From the NCBI GenBank assembly GCA_001295775.1, contig LJIA01000022.1, positions 1 through 64,000 of the forward strand: 64,000 nt of DNA, given 5' to 3'. Numbering within the stretch: the first letter of the stretch is position 1; each line of letters starts with the position of its first letter. The notes under the pieces were generated by a model that did no database searches, was not told where the DNA came from, and saw only the letters and a program-made list of their open reading frames with translations. A program made the position numbers and the translations under genes. This document shows positions 8,952-18,628 of the stretch, piece after piece. Source of the stretch: a beta proteobacterium AAP99. Its GTDB lineage: Bacteria; Pseudomonadota; Gammaproteobacteria; Burkholderiales; Burkholderiaceae_C.

Positions 8952-9857
8952 ATGCATCCCGGCACCAAGTACCTCGACACCTTTCTGGCCGCCTACGAGA
9001 CCGGCAGCTTTGTACGCGCCGCAGAAAAACTCCACGTGACACAGTCCACGGTGAGCTACCAGATCAAGCAGTTCGAGGCCTGGCTGGGCACGCCCCTGTT
9101 CGAGCGCACCGGCCGCCGCGTGCTGCCCAGCGCACTGGCCGAGCAGCTCTATGCCGTCTGCGGCCGCTTCATGGGTGAATTGAATGCCCTGCGCGCCGGC
9201 GTGCAGGGCGGGCAGGCGGCGGCACGGCCCGTGCTGCGCCTTGCCACCGGGTCGAGTTTCGGGCGCTACGTGCTCACGCCGCTCTTGGCCGGCGAGCGCT
9301 ACCGCGAGGCCATGCTGGAGCTGCGCTTCGGCACGGATGAAGACGTGTGCGCCGCGGTGGCCAACGGCCAGGCGGACGCCGGGTTCGCCTACACCGTGGG
9401 CGCGAGCAATGCGCTCTCCTTTGACCTCGTCTATAGCTACCCGCTGGTGCTGATTGCGCCCTACGACATGAAGCTGCCCCGGTCTTCAAAGGCTGCGGCC
9501 GCGTCGCAAGAAGACTGGAAAGCCTGGGTCGAGGCCAGCAGCTTCATCACTTACGACGACTACGAAGAGACCTTCACCCGCTGGTTCGAGACCAACTTCG
9601 GCCTCATGCCGCGCCAGCTGCGCACGGCCGGCCACTGCACCGAAATCGAGGAAACCATCGCGCTGGTCGCCGCCGGCCGCGGCTTGTCGGTCGTGCCGCG
9701 CCACACCCTGGCCGCCGCCACCCGCGCCAAGACCGTGCGCGAGGTGCCGCTGCCCGGCAGCAAGGAAACGATCGACACCGTGTTCTTCGTCAGCCGCACC
9801 GAGAGCTGGCACGATCCGGTCCTCGATCGCCTGATCGAGGATGTGCGGGCGGTCTGA
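8952..9857 (+). CDS. LysR-family transcriptional regulator, probably of rocDF
   Basis: 301 residues, the normal LysR length. Residues 1-60 form the winged helix-turn-helix, with the family signature FVRAAEKLHVTQSTVSYQIK and then LGTPLFERTGRRV. Residues about 90-300 are the periplasmic-binding-protein-like effector domain. AGGGG lies just before the ATG. Position and orientation, divergent from ornithine aminotransferase and arginase, suggest that it senses arginine or ornithine and activates their catabolism; the ligand is inference. It resembles the regulators that accompany lysine, arginine or ornithine metabolism genes but cannot be named more precisely from the sequence alone. Confidence 0.88.
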   Translation: MHPGTKYLDTFLAAYETGSFVRAAEKLHVTQSTVSYQIKQFEAWLGTPLFERTGRRVLPSALAEQLYAVCGRFMGELNALRAGVQGGQAAARPVLRLATGSSFGRYVLTPLLAGERYREAMLELRFGTDEDVCAAVANGQADAGFAYTVGASNALSFDLVYSYPLVLIAPYDMKLPRSSKAAAASQEDWKAWVEASSFITYDDYEETFTRWFETNFGLMPRQLRTAGHCTEIEETIALVAAGRGLSVVPRHTLAAATRAKTVREVPLPGSKETIDTVFFVSRTESWHDPVLDRLIEDVRAV

Positions 9858-9919
9858 GCCGCGGCGTATCCATTCATTGATCTATCAATTTCGGACAGAA
9901 AAACTTTAAAGATAAAAAG

Positions 9920-9954
9920 CCGGCTTTCCGCGCATCAGATAAGCGGAATGCCGG
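9920..9954. repeat. REP-like hairpin in convergent gap
   Basis: CCGGCTTTCCGC pairs with GCGGAATGCCGG with one mismatch, around an 11-base loop. It carries the family core TTTCCGC...GCGGAA. It lies between the 3' ends of the LysR gene and panC and may also stop transcription. AT-rich flanks contain AATTTCGGAC (9887-9896) and AATTTCGGCC (9978-9987), motifs that recur beside other copies. Confidence 0.6.
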
Positions 9955-10026
9955 ACTCTTCGGTCTGAAATTCGATTAATTTCGGCCAAATTTAGGTGTT
10001 TTGGCCGGTTGAAGCGCGGCAGCGCC

Positions 10027-10902
<876 letters not shown>

Positions 10903-10913
10903 CTAGCAGGCGG

Positions 10914-11552
10914 TCAGGCGATGTTGAAGAACTCGCGGCGCGAGCGCATTGCGGCAATGCGCTCAAGCAGCAGGTCGAAGTCGCTCTCGCGATCCACCGG
11001 GTTCAGCGCCTCGGTGTTGACGATCAGCAAGGGCGCCGCATCATAGTCGTAGAAGGCGCGCGAATAGCTCTCTGCAAGCCGTTCGAGGTAGTCCTCGGAA
11101 ATGCCCTGTTCCATGGCGATGCCGCGGCGCTTGATGCGCTCGAACAGCACGGGCGTCGGCGCCTGCAGCAGGATCACCAGATCGGGCTGTGGCGCCTGCG
11201 GCTTCACGTGATCGAAGATGTTTCGATACAGCGCGTATTCGTCATCCGAAAGCGTGAGCCGCGCGAACAGCGGGTCCTTGTCGAGCAGGAAATCGCAGAC
11301 CACGTGGCGCTCGAAGAAGTCGAACTGCGTCAGCCCGCGCAGCTGCTCCACGCGCTGAAAGAGGAAGAAGAGCTGCGTAGCCAGCGCATGGCGGCTGCCC
11401 TCGCGGTAGAACTTCTCCAGGAAGGGGTTTTCCTGGGGCGCCTCGAGCAGCAGCTCTGCATCCAGGCGCTCGGCCAGGCGCCGCGCGAAGGACGTCTTGC
11501 CCACGCCGATGGGGCCTTCAACAACGATGTGGCGATAGCGGTCGAGGCTCAT
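10914..11552 (-). CDS. Deoxynucleoside kinase (dGK/dCK type)
   Basis: 212 residues. P-loop VEGPIGVGKTSFARRLA at residues 10-26, then EAPQENPFLEKFY, the ERHVVCDFLLDK segment (DRS/ERH motif) and an arginine-rich LID region FERIKRRGIAMEQ. These mark the deoxynucleoside kinase family, which phosphorylates purine or pyrimidine deoxynucleosides in salvage. It lies between DUF486 and panC in a minus-strand cluster that in other betaproteobacteria also joins folK to a deoxynucleoside kinase and pantothenate genes. Substrate preference (deoxyguanosine or deoxyadenosine) is not readable. Confidence 0.9.
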   Translation of the reverse strand: MSLDRYRHIVVEGPIGVGKTSFARRLAERLDAELLLEAPQENPFLEKFYREGSRHALATQLFFLFQRVEQLRGLTQFDFFERHVVCDFLLDKDPLFARLTLSDDEYALYRNIFDHVKPQAPQPDLVILLQAPTPVLFERIKRRGIAMEQGISEDYLERLAESYSRAFYDYDAAPLLIVNTEALNPVDRESDFDLLLERIAAMRSRREFFNIA

Positions 11553-11567
11553 CGAAGCGCGTGAATC

Positions 11568-11939
11568 TCAGAGGTTGCTGCGAAACATGAAGTAGACGGC
11601 GCCCACCATGCACAGCGCCGCCCAGACATAGTCCAGCTTGAACGGCTCCTTCATGTAGAACACGGCAAAGGGCACGAAGATCGACAGGGTAATCACTTCC
11701 TGGATGATCTTCAGCTGTCCGAGCGAGAGAGCGGTGTAGCCGATCCGGTTGGCCGGTACCTGCAGCAGGTATTCAAACAGCGCAATGCTCCAGCTGACGA
11801 GTGCCGCGATCCACCAGGGCCGGTCGTTCAGGTTCTTGAGGTGCGCGTACCAGGCAAAGGTCATGAACACGTTGGACAGCACCAGCAGCCCGACGGTCTG
11901 GCCAATCACAGGCCACTGGCTCAGAATGGACAGGTTCAT
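11568..11939 (-). CDS. DUF486 (DMT-like) small membrane protein
   Basis: 123 residues from ATG 11939, which overlaps the folK stop as ATGA and therefore decides the start against a longer frame. Four predicted membrane segments, with the conserved VFMTFAWYAHLKNLN in the first half, LSLGQLKIIQEV in the third segment, and a C-terminal AALCMVGAVYFMFR. This matches DUF486, a family of half-size drug/metabolite-transporter-like proteins that probably act as dimers. The substrate is unknown. It appears co-transcribed between folK and the deoxynucleoside kinase gene. Confidence 0.85.
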   Translation of the reverse strand: MNLSILSQWPVIGQTVGLLVLSNVFMTFAWYAHLKNLNDRPWWIAALVSWSIALFEYLLQVPANRIGYTALSLGQLKIIQEVITLSIFVPFAVFYMKEPFKLDYVWAALCMVGAVYFMFRSNL

Positions 11940-12421
11940 CGCACATGCACTTCCTGCGTGCTCACAGCGGCAAGCCAGTCCTGCACCGGGCCGCGTCCAG
12001 GGATGATGGCGTCCGGCCACACTTCGGCCAGCGGCCGCAGCACAAAGGCGCGTTCATGCATGCGCGGGTGCGGCACGGTGAGGTGGGGGGTGTCGATGCG
12101 CTGGCTGCCGTAGAGCAGCAAGTCCAGATCAATCAGGCGCGGCGCATTGCGCTCGCCGCGGACTCTACCCAGACCCTGCTCCACTTCATTGAGGACGGCC
12201 AGCACGGCATGGGGAGGCAGGCGGGTGGCCAGCACCTGCACAGCATTCACGTACCAGGGCGGCGGGGCATCCACCGGAGCGCTGGCGTAGAGGGACGAAA
12301 ACGCCACCTCGCGCAAATCCGGGTGGCGGGCCAGCAGGCCGCGCGCAGTCTTGAGCTGCGCCTCGGGGTCGCACAGATTGGCACCCAGGCCGATGGCGAT
12401 GCGGACTGGCTGATCCGTCAC
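11936..12421 (-). CDS. folK: 2-amino-4-hydroxy-6-hydroxymethyldihydropteridine pyrophosphokinase
   Basis: 161 residues; transfers pyrophosphate from ATP to 6-hydroxymethyl-7,8-dihydropterin in folate synthesis. The family motifs are present: IGLGANLCDP at the N-terminus, VNAVQVLATRLPP, and the signature RNAPRLIDLDLLLYG with the two magnesium-binding aspartates, followed by VPHPRMHERAFVLRPL. Length is standard. It sits just downstream of pcnB, as in many proteobacteria, and overlaps the following DUF486 gene by four bases. Confidence 0.96.
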   Translation of the reverse strand: MTDQPVRIAIGLGANLCDPEAQLKTARGLLARHPDLREVAFSSLYASAPVDAPPPWYVNAVQVLATRLPPHAVLAVLNEVEQGLGRVRGERNAPRLIDLDLLLYGSQRIDTPHLTVPHPRMHERAFVLRPLAEVWPDAIIPGRGPVQDWLAAVSTQEVHVR

Positions 12422-12441
12422 GTGGCTGAGAGGTCGCGTGC

Positions 12442-13836
12442 TCAGTGTTCGGTGCTGTCCGGGGGCGCAGAGCTGCCGTCCCCAGCGCTGCTACCACTGC
12501 CTGAGCCGCCGCCCGGCTTGCGGCGGCGCCGCTTCTTGGCCGGGCCGCCTTCCTTGCGCACGGGGGCGAGTGAGTCCACCAGGCTGTGCCTTGCATCGGC
12601 GTCACCCACTGCGAATTCGGCCCACCAGGTGCCGAGTTCGGCCTCGGCCTCGCCGCTTTCGGCGCGCAGCAGGAAGAAGTCGAACGCGGCGCGGAAGCGC
12701 GGATGCTCGGCGAACTTGATGCTCTGCTTGCTGCGACGCTCGAAACGCGGCTGCATGTTCCAGATCTCGCGCATGTCGGCCGTGTAGCGGCGCGGAATGG
12801 CGAGGCTGTCGCACTGCTGGTCCAGCACATCGTTCATGGCCAGATTGAGTGCCGGGTAGGCGTGCTCGCCCTGCGCTTCATAGGCGCGTGCTTTGACCAG
12901 CACCTGGTGCCAGAGCAGGGCGGCGAACAGGAAGCTGGGTGTCACCGGCCGGCCGCGCCGCACGCGGTCGTCCGTATTGGCCAGCGCGGCAAAGACAAAA
13001 CGCTCGCCCATCGGGTCATCGAGCACCACATCCAGCAGGGGCAGCAGGCCAGCGTGCAGGCCCTCGGCGCGCAGGCGTTTGAGCGTGGGCACGGCGTGGC
13101 CGGAGAGCAGCAGCTTCTGGATCTCGTCGAACAGGCGGGCCGGCGGCACGTTCAGGATCAGGTCGGACAGCGGGCCGATGGCCTCGGCCGTCTTCTTCTC
13201 CAGCGCAAACTGCAGCTTGGCGGCAAAACGTACGGCGCGAAGCATGCGCACCGGGTCTTCGCGGTAGCGCGTTTCGGGGTCGCCGATCAGGCGCAGGGTC
13301 TTGGCCTGCACATCCTTCAGGCCGCCCACGTAGTCGTGCACGGTCTGGGTCTGCGGGTCGTAGTACAGGGCATTGACGGTGAAGTCGCGCCGGATGGCGT
13401 CGGACTCCATGTCGCCGAAGGTGTTGTCCGTCAGCACGCGGCCGTGCTCGTCCTTGGGTGCGGCTTCGTCGCTCGCGCCGCGGAAAGTCGTGACCTCGAT
13501 GGTCTCGCGGCCCATCATCACGTGCACGATGCGAAAGCGCCGACCGATGATGCGGCTGCGCCGGAACAGGCGCTCGGTCTGCTCGGGCGTGGCGTCGGTG
13601 GCCACGTCGAAGTCCTTGGGGGCAATGCCCAGCAGCAGGTCGCGCACGGCGCCGCCGACCACGAAGGCTTTGAAGCCTGCCTCTTGAAGGACCTGGGTGA
13701 CGCGCACCGCGTGATGCGAAACCAGATCGGGCTGGATGCCCAGTTCTGCGCTGCTGGAGATCTTGAGCGCGGGCTTGCGGGTGCGGGTTTTGCGGCCGAA
13801 GACCTGCTCGACCTTTTCAATGAATTTCTTGATCAT
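12442..13836 (-). CDS. pcnB: Poly(A) polymerase I
   Basis: 464 residues from ATG 13836, chosen because MIKKFI begins the conserved N-terminus; the longer frame adds eleven residues. It adds poly(A) tails to RNA and promotes decay. Class-II nucleotidyltransferase motifs: FVVGGAVRDLLLG and KDFDVATDATPEQ carrying the catalytic aspartates (about residues 58-82), then RRDFTVNALYYDP and RYREDPVRMLRAVRFAAKL, which separates PcnB from CCA-adding enzymes together with its N-terminal extension and location. The C-terminus ends in a basic KKRRRRK cluster followed by a Gly/Ser/Ala/Asp-rich low-complexity tail. It overlaps the 3' end of the HAD gene by 20 bases. Confidence 0.95.
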   Translation of the reverse strand: MIKKFIEKVEQVFGRKTRTRKPALKISSSAELGIQPDLVSHHAVRVTQVLQEAGFKAFVVGGAVRDLLLGIAPKDFDVATDATPEQTERLFRRSRIIGRRFRIVHVMMGRETIEVTTFRGASDEAAPKDEHGRVLTDNTFGDMESDAIRRDFTVNALYYDPQTQTVHDYVGGLKDVQAKTLRLIGDPETRYREDPVRMLRAVRFAAKLQFALEKKTAEAIGPLSDLILNVPPARLFDEIQKLLLSGHAVPTLKRLRAEGLHAGLLPLLDVVLDDPMGERFVFAALANTDDRVRRGRPVTPSFLFAALLWHQVLVKARAYEAQGEHAYPALNLAMNDVLDQQCDSLAIPRRYTADMREIWNMQPRFERRSKQSIKFAEHPRFRAAFDFFLLRAESGEAEAELGTWWAEFAVGDADARHSLVDSLAPVRKEGGPAKKRRRRKPGGGSGSGSSAGDGSSAPPDSTEH

Positions 13837-14503
13837 CAAACAGCCTGACGATTGTCCATCCCCGCTCACGCGCCACCGCTTCCAAGGCGGGCGACGGGTT
13901 CGTCGCCACAGGGTCGGTCACGCGTTCGAGCAGCGGCACATCGTTGATCGAATCGCTGTAGAAGTGGCTGCGCGCGAAGTGTTCCAGCGCCAGCCCCTCT
14001 TGGGCGAGCCATTGTTGCACACGGGTGATCTTGCCTTCCTTGAAGCTGGGCGTACCCACCCAGCGGCCGGTGAAACCGCGCTCCGGCGTGGGCTCGGGTT
14101 CGGTGGCGATCAGCACCTCGAAGCCAAAGGCCCGTGCAATCGGCGCGGTCACGAAGGAATTCGTGGCCGTGACCAGCGCAAGACGGTCACCGGCGGCGCG
14201 GTGCTGCTCCACTAGCGCACGGGCCTGCGGCTTGATGGCCGGCAGGATCACGGCCTCCATGTACTCGCCATGCCAGGCGTCCAGCACCTCGCGCGGCTTG
14301 CGCGCCAAAAGGCCGATGAGGAAGGCCAGCGACTCGTCCGGATCCAGCCGGCCAGCGTGATAGTCGGCCATGAGCTTGTCGTTCATGGCGTGCAAGGCGG
14401 CCTGCTCGTCGGCGGGGCAGCGCTCGATGAAGAACTGCGTCCAGCGGTAGTCCGAGTCCAGCGGGATGAGGGTGTGGTCGAGGTCGAAGAGGGCGAGGTT
14501 CAT
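13817..14503 (-). CDS. HAD-IB family phosphatase (SerB-like)
   Basis: 228 residues. HAD motif I is LALFDLDHTLIPLDSDY at the N-terminus (nucleophile Asp8 and general acid Asp10), motif II is the Thr/Ser in LVTATNSF, and motif III/IV is FYSDSINDVPLLE. The helical cap insert after motif I fits class IB, related to phosphoserine phosphatase. It lies between hda and pcnB, where betaproteobacteria commonly carry a gene of this family. The true substrate is uncertain; annotations range from histidinol phosphatase to phosphoserine-phosphatase-like. Confidence 0.88.
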   Translation of the reverse strand: MNLALFDLDHTLIPLDSDYRWTQFFIERCPADEQAALHAMNDKLMADYHAGRLDPDESLAFLIGLLARKPREVLDAWHGEYMEAVILPAIKPQARALVEQHRAAGDRLALVTATNSFVTAPIARAFGFEVLIATEPEPTPERGFTGRWVGTPSFKEGKITRVQQWLAQEGLALEHFARSHFYSDSINDVPLLERVTDPVATNPSPALEAVARERGWTIVRLFDDQEIH

Positions 14504-14532
14504 GAGGTTCAGACCGGGGCTTTGGCGGGCGA

Positions 14533-15264
14533 TCAGAGCAATCTGCTCTGCTGCTGCACGAGTTCGCGCAGCAGCGGCACGGTTATGGGGCGCTTGCGTT
14601 GCATGGCGTAGGTATCGAGCGCATCGATCGCGCGCATCAGGCTGCCCATGTCGCGCGCAAAGCGGTTCAGCAGCCAGGGCACGACGTCCGGCGAGATGCT
14701 CAGGCCGCGCTCGGCCACGCGCTTGGCCACGGCGGCCTGGGCCTGCTCGTCGGTGAGCGGCGACAGCCCGAAGACCAGGCCCCAGCCCAGGCGCGTACGC
14801 AGGTCTTCACGCAGCACGGCCTGCGCCACCGGCGCGGAGAGGCTGGCCACCACGCACGGCCGACCCTGCTCGCGGCAGCGGTTGTAGAGGTTGAACAGCA
14901 CCTGCTGCTGCCAGTCGTTGAACCGATCCACGTCGTCGGCCGCGACCAGCGTGGCTTGCGCCGCTGCTTCGAAGGCGCCGCGGCTGCTGACCGGGCTGAT
15001 GAACTGCCCGCCGTGGGCCACAGCCGCATTGAGCAGATGCGTCTTGCCGCTCCCGCGCGGCCCCCAGAGCGTGATGAAGGGCGCAACGGGCAGCCGGCCG
15101 GCGGTCTGATCTGCGATCAGTTGATGCAGGGCGTGCAGCGCGGCGTCGTTGGCGCCCGGCAGGAAGTTGTCAAACGTGGGGGCGGGCGGCGGTCCGAGAT
15201 CCAGCAGCAGCTGCCCGGCGGCCAGCTCTGCGAACGGAGGGGCGTCCGCGGGGTCGTCCATCAT
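14533..15264 (-). CDS. hda: DnaA regulatory inactivator Hda
   Basis: 243 residues. An AAA+ protein homologous to DnaA domain III but lacking the DNA-binding domain IV. Walker A is LWGPRGSGKTHLL; the Walker B region is LVAADDVDRFND; and sensor regions follow (RLGWGLVFGLSPL, WLLNRFARDMGSLMRAIDAL). Near the N-terminus, GQLLLDL is the expected sliding-clamp-binding motif (QL-x-L-x-L in known Hda). Hda bound to the clamp stimulates ATP hydrolysis by DnaA and so prevents re-initiation. The start overlaps the stop of the AI-2E permease gene, ATGATG giving two possible start codons. Confidence 0.93.
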   Translation of the reverse strand: MMDDPADAPPFAELAAGQLLLDLGPPPAPTFDNFLPGANDAALHALHQLIADQTAGRLPVAPFITLWGPRGSGKTHLLNAAVAHGGQFISPVSSRGAFEAAAQATLVAADDVDRFNDWQQQVLFNLYNRCREQGRPCVVASLSAPVAQAVLREDLRTRLGWGLVFGLSPLTDEQAQAAVAKRVAERGLSISPDVVPWLLNRFARDMGSLMRAIDALDTYAMQRKRPITVPLLRELVQQQSRLL

Positions 15265-16469
15265 TGCGATCGGGTGTAGAAGTCCGAAGTGCGGTAGCTG
15301 CCGTAGAGGCGACGCAGCGCCACGGCAATGACCGCAGACACCGGCAGGGCGATCAGCACTCCGACAAAGCCGAAGAGCTGGCCGAAGGCCATGAGCGCAA
15401 AGATCACCACCAGCGGGTGCAGGCCGATGCGCTCGCCCACCAGGCGCGGCGTGAGCACGAAGCTCTCCAGGAGCTGGCCGAAGCCGTAGATCACTGCCAC
15501 GGCCACAAAGCCGTAGACCGTGCCGAACTGCAGCAGTGCAGCCATGAGTGCCAGCACCAGGCCCAGCGCAAAGCCCAGGTAGGGAATGAACACCAGCAGG
15601 CCCGTCAGGATGCCCACCGGCAGTGCCACGGAAAACCCCGCAACGGCCAGCGCTGCGCTGTAGTAGATGGCCAGCGCCAGCATCACCGAGAGCTGGCCGC
15701 GCAGGAACTGCGCCAGCAGGTCGTCAATCTCGCGAGCGATGCCGCTGGTCTGGCCCTGCCAGCGCTGCGGCACGAGGCCATGGACCTTGGCCACCCAGTG
15801 CGGCCAGCTGTCCAGCACGTAGAACACCACCAGCGGCAGCAGCAGCAGGGTGCCCAGCCAGCCCACCACCGCCAGCCCGCCGGACATCACGGAATTGACC
15901 AGCTTGGTGGCGGCATCCTTGTCGAAGGTGTCCATGATCAAGCTGCGGAAGGTACCGGCATCGAGCTGGATCTGCGTGCCCAGCACCTGGTTGAGCTTGG
16001 GGATCAGCACCTGATTGACCCGGTCCACCACGTTGGGCAGCTGGTTGCGCATGAGTTCAGCCTGTTGCGCGATGACCGGGACAAGAATCAGCACTAGCAG
16101 CAGCATGGCCAGCAGGGCCAGGCTGATCATCACCAGAGACGCCCAGGTACGGTTGAAGCGGTGCCGCTGCAGCCACTCCACGCCCGGGTTGAGCATGTAG
16201 GCCAGCACGATGCCCGCCACAAAGGGGGCAAGGATGGGTGACAGCAGCCACAGCACCCAGAGCAGCGCCGCGCCCACGCCGGTCCAGAACAGGGCTTGAC
16301 GGGTTTGCGGGCGCATGGCGGCCAGCAGACCCGGGGCGCTCGGCGTGTGCTCCGGCGGCGACACGCGGCTTTCGGCAGACGCCGAAGGCGCATCCGCCGG
16401 GGCCGGCGCCGGGATGGGCGCAGCGTCGGTCGGGCCGGGGGTGTCCTGGCGATCGGGTCCTTGGGTCAT
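15261..16469 (-). CDS. AI-2E family transporter (PerM-like permease)
   Basis: 402 residues from ATG 16469; the longer frame is not supported. A Pro/Ala-rich cytoplasmic N-terminus of about 65 residues is followed by seven to eight membrane segments. The central soluble region (about residues 140-230) and the motif [17 protein letters not shown] near residue 290 are characteristic, with [20 protein letters not shown] near the end. The family includes TqsA and PerM; transport of autoinducer-2 is proven only for a few members. The gene immediately precedes hda, a conserved neighbourhood, and is divergent from purM. Confidence 0.9.
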   Translation of the reverse strand: MTQGPDRQDTPGPTDAAPIPAPAPADAPSASAESRVSPPEHTPSAPGLLAAMRPQTRQALFWTGVGAALLWVLWLLSPILAPFVAGIVLAYMLNPGVEWLQRHRFNRTWASLVMISLALLAMLLLVLILVPVIAQQAELMRNQLPNVVDRVNQVLIPKLNQVLGTQIQLDAGTFRSLIMDTFDKDAATKLVNSVMSGGLAVVGWLGTLLLLPLVVFYVLDSWPHWVAKVHGLVPQRWQGQTSGIAREIDDLLAQFLRGQLSVMLALAIYYSAALAVAGFSVALPVGILTGLLVFIPYLGFALGLVLALMAALLQFGTVYGFVAVAVIYGFGQLLESFVLTPRLVGERIGLHPLVVIFALMAFGQLFGFVGVLIALPVSAVIAVALRRLYGSYRTSDFYTRSQ

Positions 16470-16578
16470 GGGGCCTAAAATTGCCGTTTCGGGTTGGCTG
16501 CGGATTATCCCGCACTGCGTCATGGCTTCTGTAGCCGCACTCGCCAGCCTCCACCTCCTTCCTCACAAGAACCCGCGC

Positions 16579-17637
16579 ATGTCCAACTCCAATCCGTCCG
16601 CTCCGCAATCCATGACCTACGCCCAGGCCGGGGTGGACATCGAAGCCGGCGACGCGCTGGTCGAGCGCATCAAGCCCTTCGCCAAGCGCACCCTGCGCCC
16701 GGAAGTGCTCGGCGGCATCGGCGGCTTTGGCGCGCTGATGAGTCTGCCGTCCAAGTACAAGGAGCCGATTCTTGTGAGCGGCACCGACGGCGTGGGCACC
16801 AAGCTCAAGCTGGCCTTTGCGCTGAACAAGCACGACACCGTCGGCCAGGACCTCGTGGCCATGAGCGTGAATGACGTGCTGGTGCAGGGGGCCGAGCCCC
16901 TGTTCTTTCTGGACTACTTCGCCTGCGGCAAGCTGGACGTGGACACCGCCGCGACTGTCATCCAGGGCATCGCGCGCGGTTGCGAGCTGGCCGGCTGCGC
17001 GCTGATTGGCGGCGAAACCGCCGAGATGCCCGGCATGTACCCCGTGGGTGAATACGACCTCGCCGGCTTCTGCGTGGGCGTGGTGGAGAAGGCCAGGATC
17101 ATCGACGGCCAGAGCGTGGCCGAAGGGGATGTGGTGCTGGGCCTCGCCTCCAGCGGCGCGCACTCGAATGGCTACTCGCTGGTGCGCAAGATTCTCGAGA
17201 AGAGCGGGCTGGACCCCTTGCAGCCGCTGCCCGGTACCGACAAGCCCCTGCGTGACACCCTGCTCGAGCCCACCCGAATCTATGTGAAGCAGGTGCTCAA
17301 TGTCATGGCCAAGGTGAATCTGAAGGCCATGGCGCACATCACCGGCGGTGGCCTCACCGAGAACATCCCCCGCGTGCTGCCCGAAGGCATGACCGCCGAG
17401 CTGGACGGCAAGAGCTGGCCGCGCAGCGCGCTGTTCCAGTGGCTGCAGGCCGAAGGCCATGTGGCGGACCACGAGATGCACCGGACCTTCAACTGCGGCA
17501 TCGGCTTTGTGGTGGTGGTGTCCCCGCAGGACGCAGACGCCGCCATGGCCGCCTTTGTGGCCGAGGGCGAGCAGGTCTACCGCATCGGCCACATCCGCAA
17601 GAGTGCGGCTGGCGAAGCGCCCACCGTCGTCCGCTAA
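16579..17637 (+). CDS. purM: Phosphoribosylformylglycinamidine cyclo-ligase
   Basis: 352 residues from ATG 16579; the frame extends upstream, but homology begins at [20 protein letters not shown]. The enzyme closes the imidazole ring to form AIR in purine synthesis. Signatures: [71 protein letters not shown] and [17 protein letters not shown] 109-base gap separates it from the divergent permease gene and should hold both promoters. ribE follows eight bases after its stop, so they are probably co-transcribed. Confidence 0.97.
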   Translation: MSNSNPSAPQSMTYAQAGVDIEAGDALVERIKPFAKRTLRPEVLGGIGGFGALMSLPSKYKEPILVSGTDGVGTKLKLAFALNKHDTVGQDLVAMSVNDVLVQGAEPLFFLDYFACGKLDVDTAATVIQGIARGCELAGCALIGGETAEMPGMYPVGEYDLAGFCVGVVEKARIIDGQSVAEGDVVLGLASSGAHSNGYSLVRKILEKSGLDPLQPLPGTDKPLRDTLLEPTRIYVKQVLNVMAKVNLKAMAHITGGGLTENIPRVLPEGMTAELDGKSWPRSALFQWLQAEGHVADHEMHRTFNCGIGFVVVVSPQDADAAMAAFVAEGEQVYRIGHIRKSAAGEAPTVVR

Positions 17638-17645
17638 GCCTGCGG

Positions 17646-18347
17646 ATGTTCACCGGCATCGTCCAGGGCGTGGCCACGGTGGCCGCGGTCACCGAGCGGC
17701 CCGGGCTGCGCAGCTTCGAACTCGCCTTTCCTGCGGGCTTTGACGAAGGGCTGGAGATCGGCGCCAGCGTGTCGGTGGACGGCGTTTGCCTCACCGTCAC
17801 CGAGCGCAAGGCCGACCATCGCGCCTGCTTTGACGTGATGCAGCAGAGCCTGGGCCTGACCTCGCTGGCCCGCCTTGAGCAAGGCAGCCGCATAAATGTC
17901 GAGCGCGCCGCCAAGGATGGCGCCGAGATCGGTGGCCATCCGCTCTCCGGCCATGTGGACGGTCAGGGCACGATCCTCGCCATCCGCCAGCCCGAGAACA
18001 ACCACGTGCTGCGGATCGGCTTGCCCCCCGAACTGATGCGCTACGTGTTCGCCAAGGGCTACATCGCCGTCAACGGCTGCAGCCTGACCGCGGCCGAGGT
18101 CAACAAGCGCGAGGCCTGGTTTGAAGTGTGGCTGATCCCCGAAACCCTGCGCATGACCACCTTTGCCGACAAGCGCGAGGGCGACCGGCTGAACATCGAG
18201 ATCGAGCGCCAGACCCAGGTCTTCGTGGACACCGTGCGCGACGCCATCGACGAACGCCTCGGCCCGCTGCTGCCCGCTTTGCAGGCCCTGCTGGCCGAGC
18301 GCGGCGTGAACCTGGACGATCTGGCGCGCCCGCCGCAGATCAAGTAA
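17646..18347 (+). CDS. ribE: Riboflavin synthase, alpha subunit
   Basis: 233 residues from ATG 17646, where the canonical N-terminus MFTGIVQG begins. Two tandem lumazine-binding domains are seen: the first with GASVSVDGVCLTVTE, INVERAAK and GGHPLSGHVDG, the second beginning near residue 105 with YIAVNGCSLTAAEV and TLRMTTFADKREGDRLNIE. It dismutates two 6,7-dimethyl-8-ribityllumazine molecules to riboflavin. The C-terminus is extended by about 20 helical residues (LLPALQALLAERGVNLDDL). No FMN riboswitch is seen upstream; it appears to be expressed with purM. Confidence 0.95.
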   Translation: MFTGIVQGVATVAAVTERPGLRSFELAFPAGFDEGLEIGASVSVDGVCLTVTERKADHRACFDVMQQSLGLTSLARLEQGSRINVERAAKDGAEIGGHPLSGHVDGQGTILAIRQPENNHVLRIGLPPELMRYVFAKGYIAVNGCSLTAAEVNKREAWFEVWLIPETLRMTTFADKREGDRLNIEIERQTQVFVDTVRDAIDERLGPLLPALQALLAERGVNLDDLARPPQIK

Positions 18348-18351
18348 GCCG

Positions 18352-18537
18352 GTGAGCGCCGTCGCTGCCCAGGCCCAAGCCGGCGCCGCTGATCCACCCC
18401 GCCCGCAGCGCCCTAATGACGCCGATTGCTGCGGCACCGGCTGCGACCGCTGCGTGTGGATCGTGTACGAGGAGCAGCTGGACGCCTGGGAGGCGCACCA
18501 GCGGCGGCGGCCCCCTGCCGAGCAGGCGCCAACCTAG
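18352..18537 (+). CDS. Small oxidoreductase-like (Oxidored-like) protein
   Basis: 61 residues from GTG 18352, four bases after the ribE stop. The sequence PPRPQRPNDADCCGTGCDRC is followed by VWIVYEEQLDAWEAH. The four closely spaced cysteines with the following VWxxYxxxLxxWE pattern match the Oxidored-like N-terminal domain family, small Cys-rich proteins found alone in proteobacteria and fused to larger proteins in eukaryotes. Biochemical function is not established. Placement after riboflavin synthase suggests co-transcription but not necessarily a flavin role. Confidence 0.8.
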   Translation: MSAVAAQAQAGAADPPRPQRPNDADCCGTGCDRCVWIVYEEQLDAWEAHQRRRPPAEQAPT

Positions 18538-18550
18538 ATTCCAAACCAGC

Positions 18551-18622
18551 TTTCCGCTTGTCTGGTGCGGCTTTTCAGCCACTTTGGCCTGAAGAGCCGC
18601 ATGAATGCTGGATCTGCGTTTC
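18551..18622. repeat. REP-like dispersed palindromic repeat, full copy
   Basis: Begins TTTCCGCTTGTCTGG, then a hairpin with arms TGCGGCTTTTCAG and CTGAAGAGCCGCA around GCCACTTTGGC, then ATGAATGCTGGATCTGCG and TTTC. It closely matches 42815-42888 and, in reverse, 45281-45347. It lies between convergent 3' ends and may act as a bidirectional terminator. Confidence 0.85.
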
Positions 18623-18628
18623 TTCGCG

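Noticed and set aside
13817-13836. 20-base overlap of pcnB and HAD gene as a frameshift
   Set aside because: Both proteins are full length with intact motifs, so this is an ordinary coding overlap.
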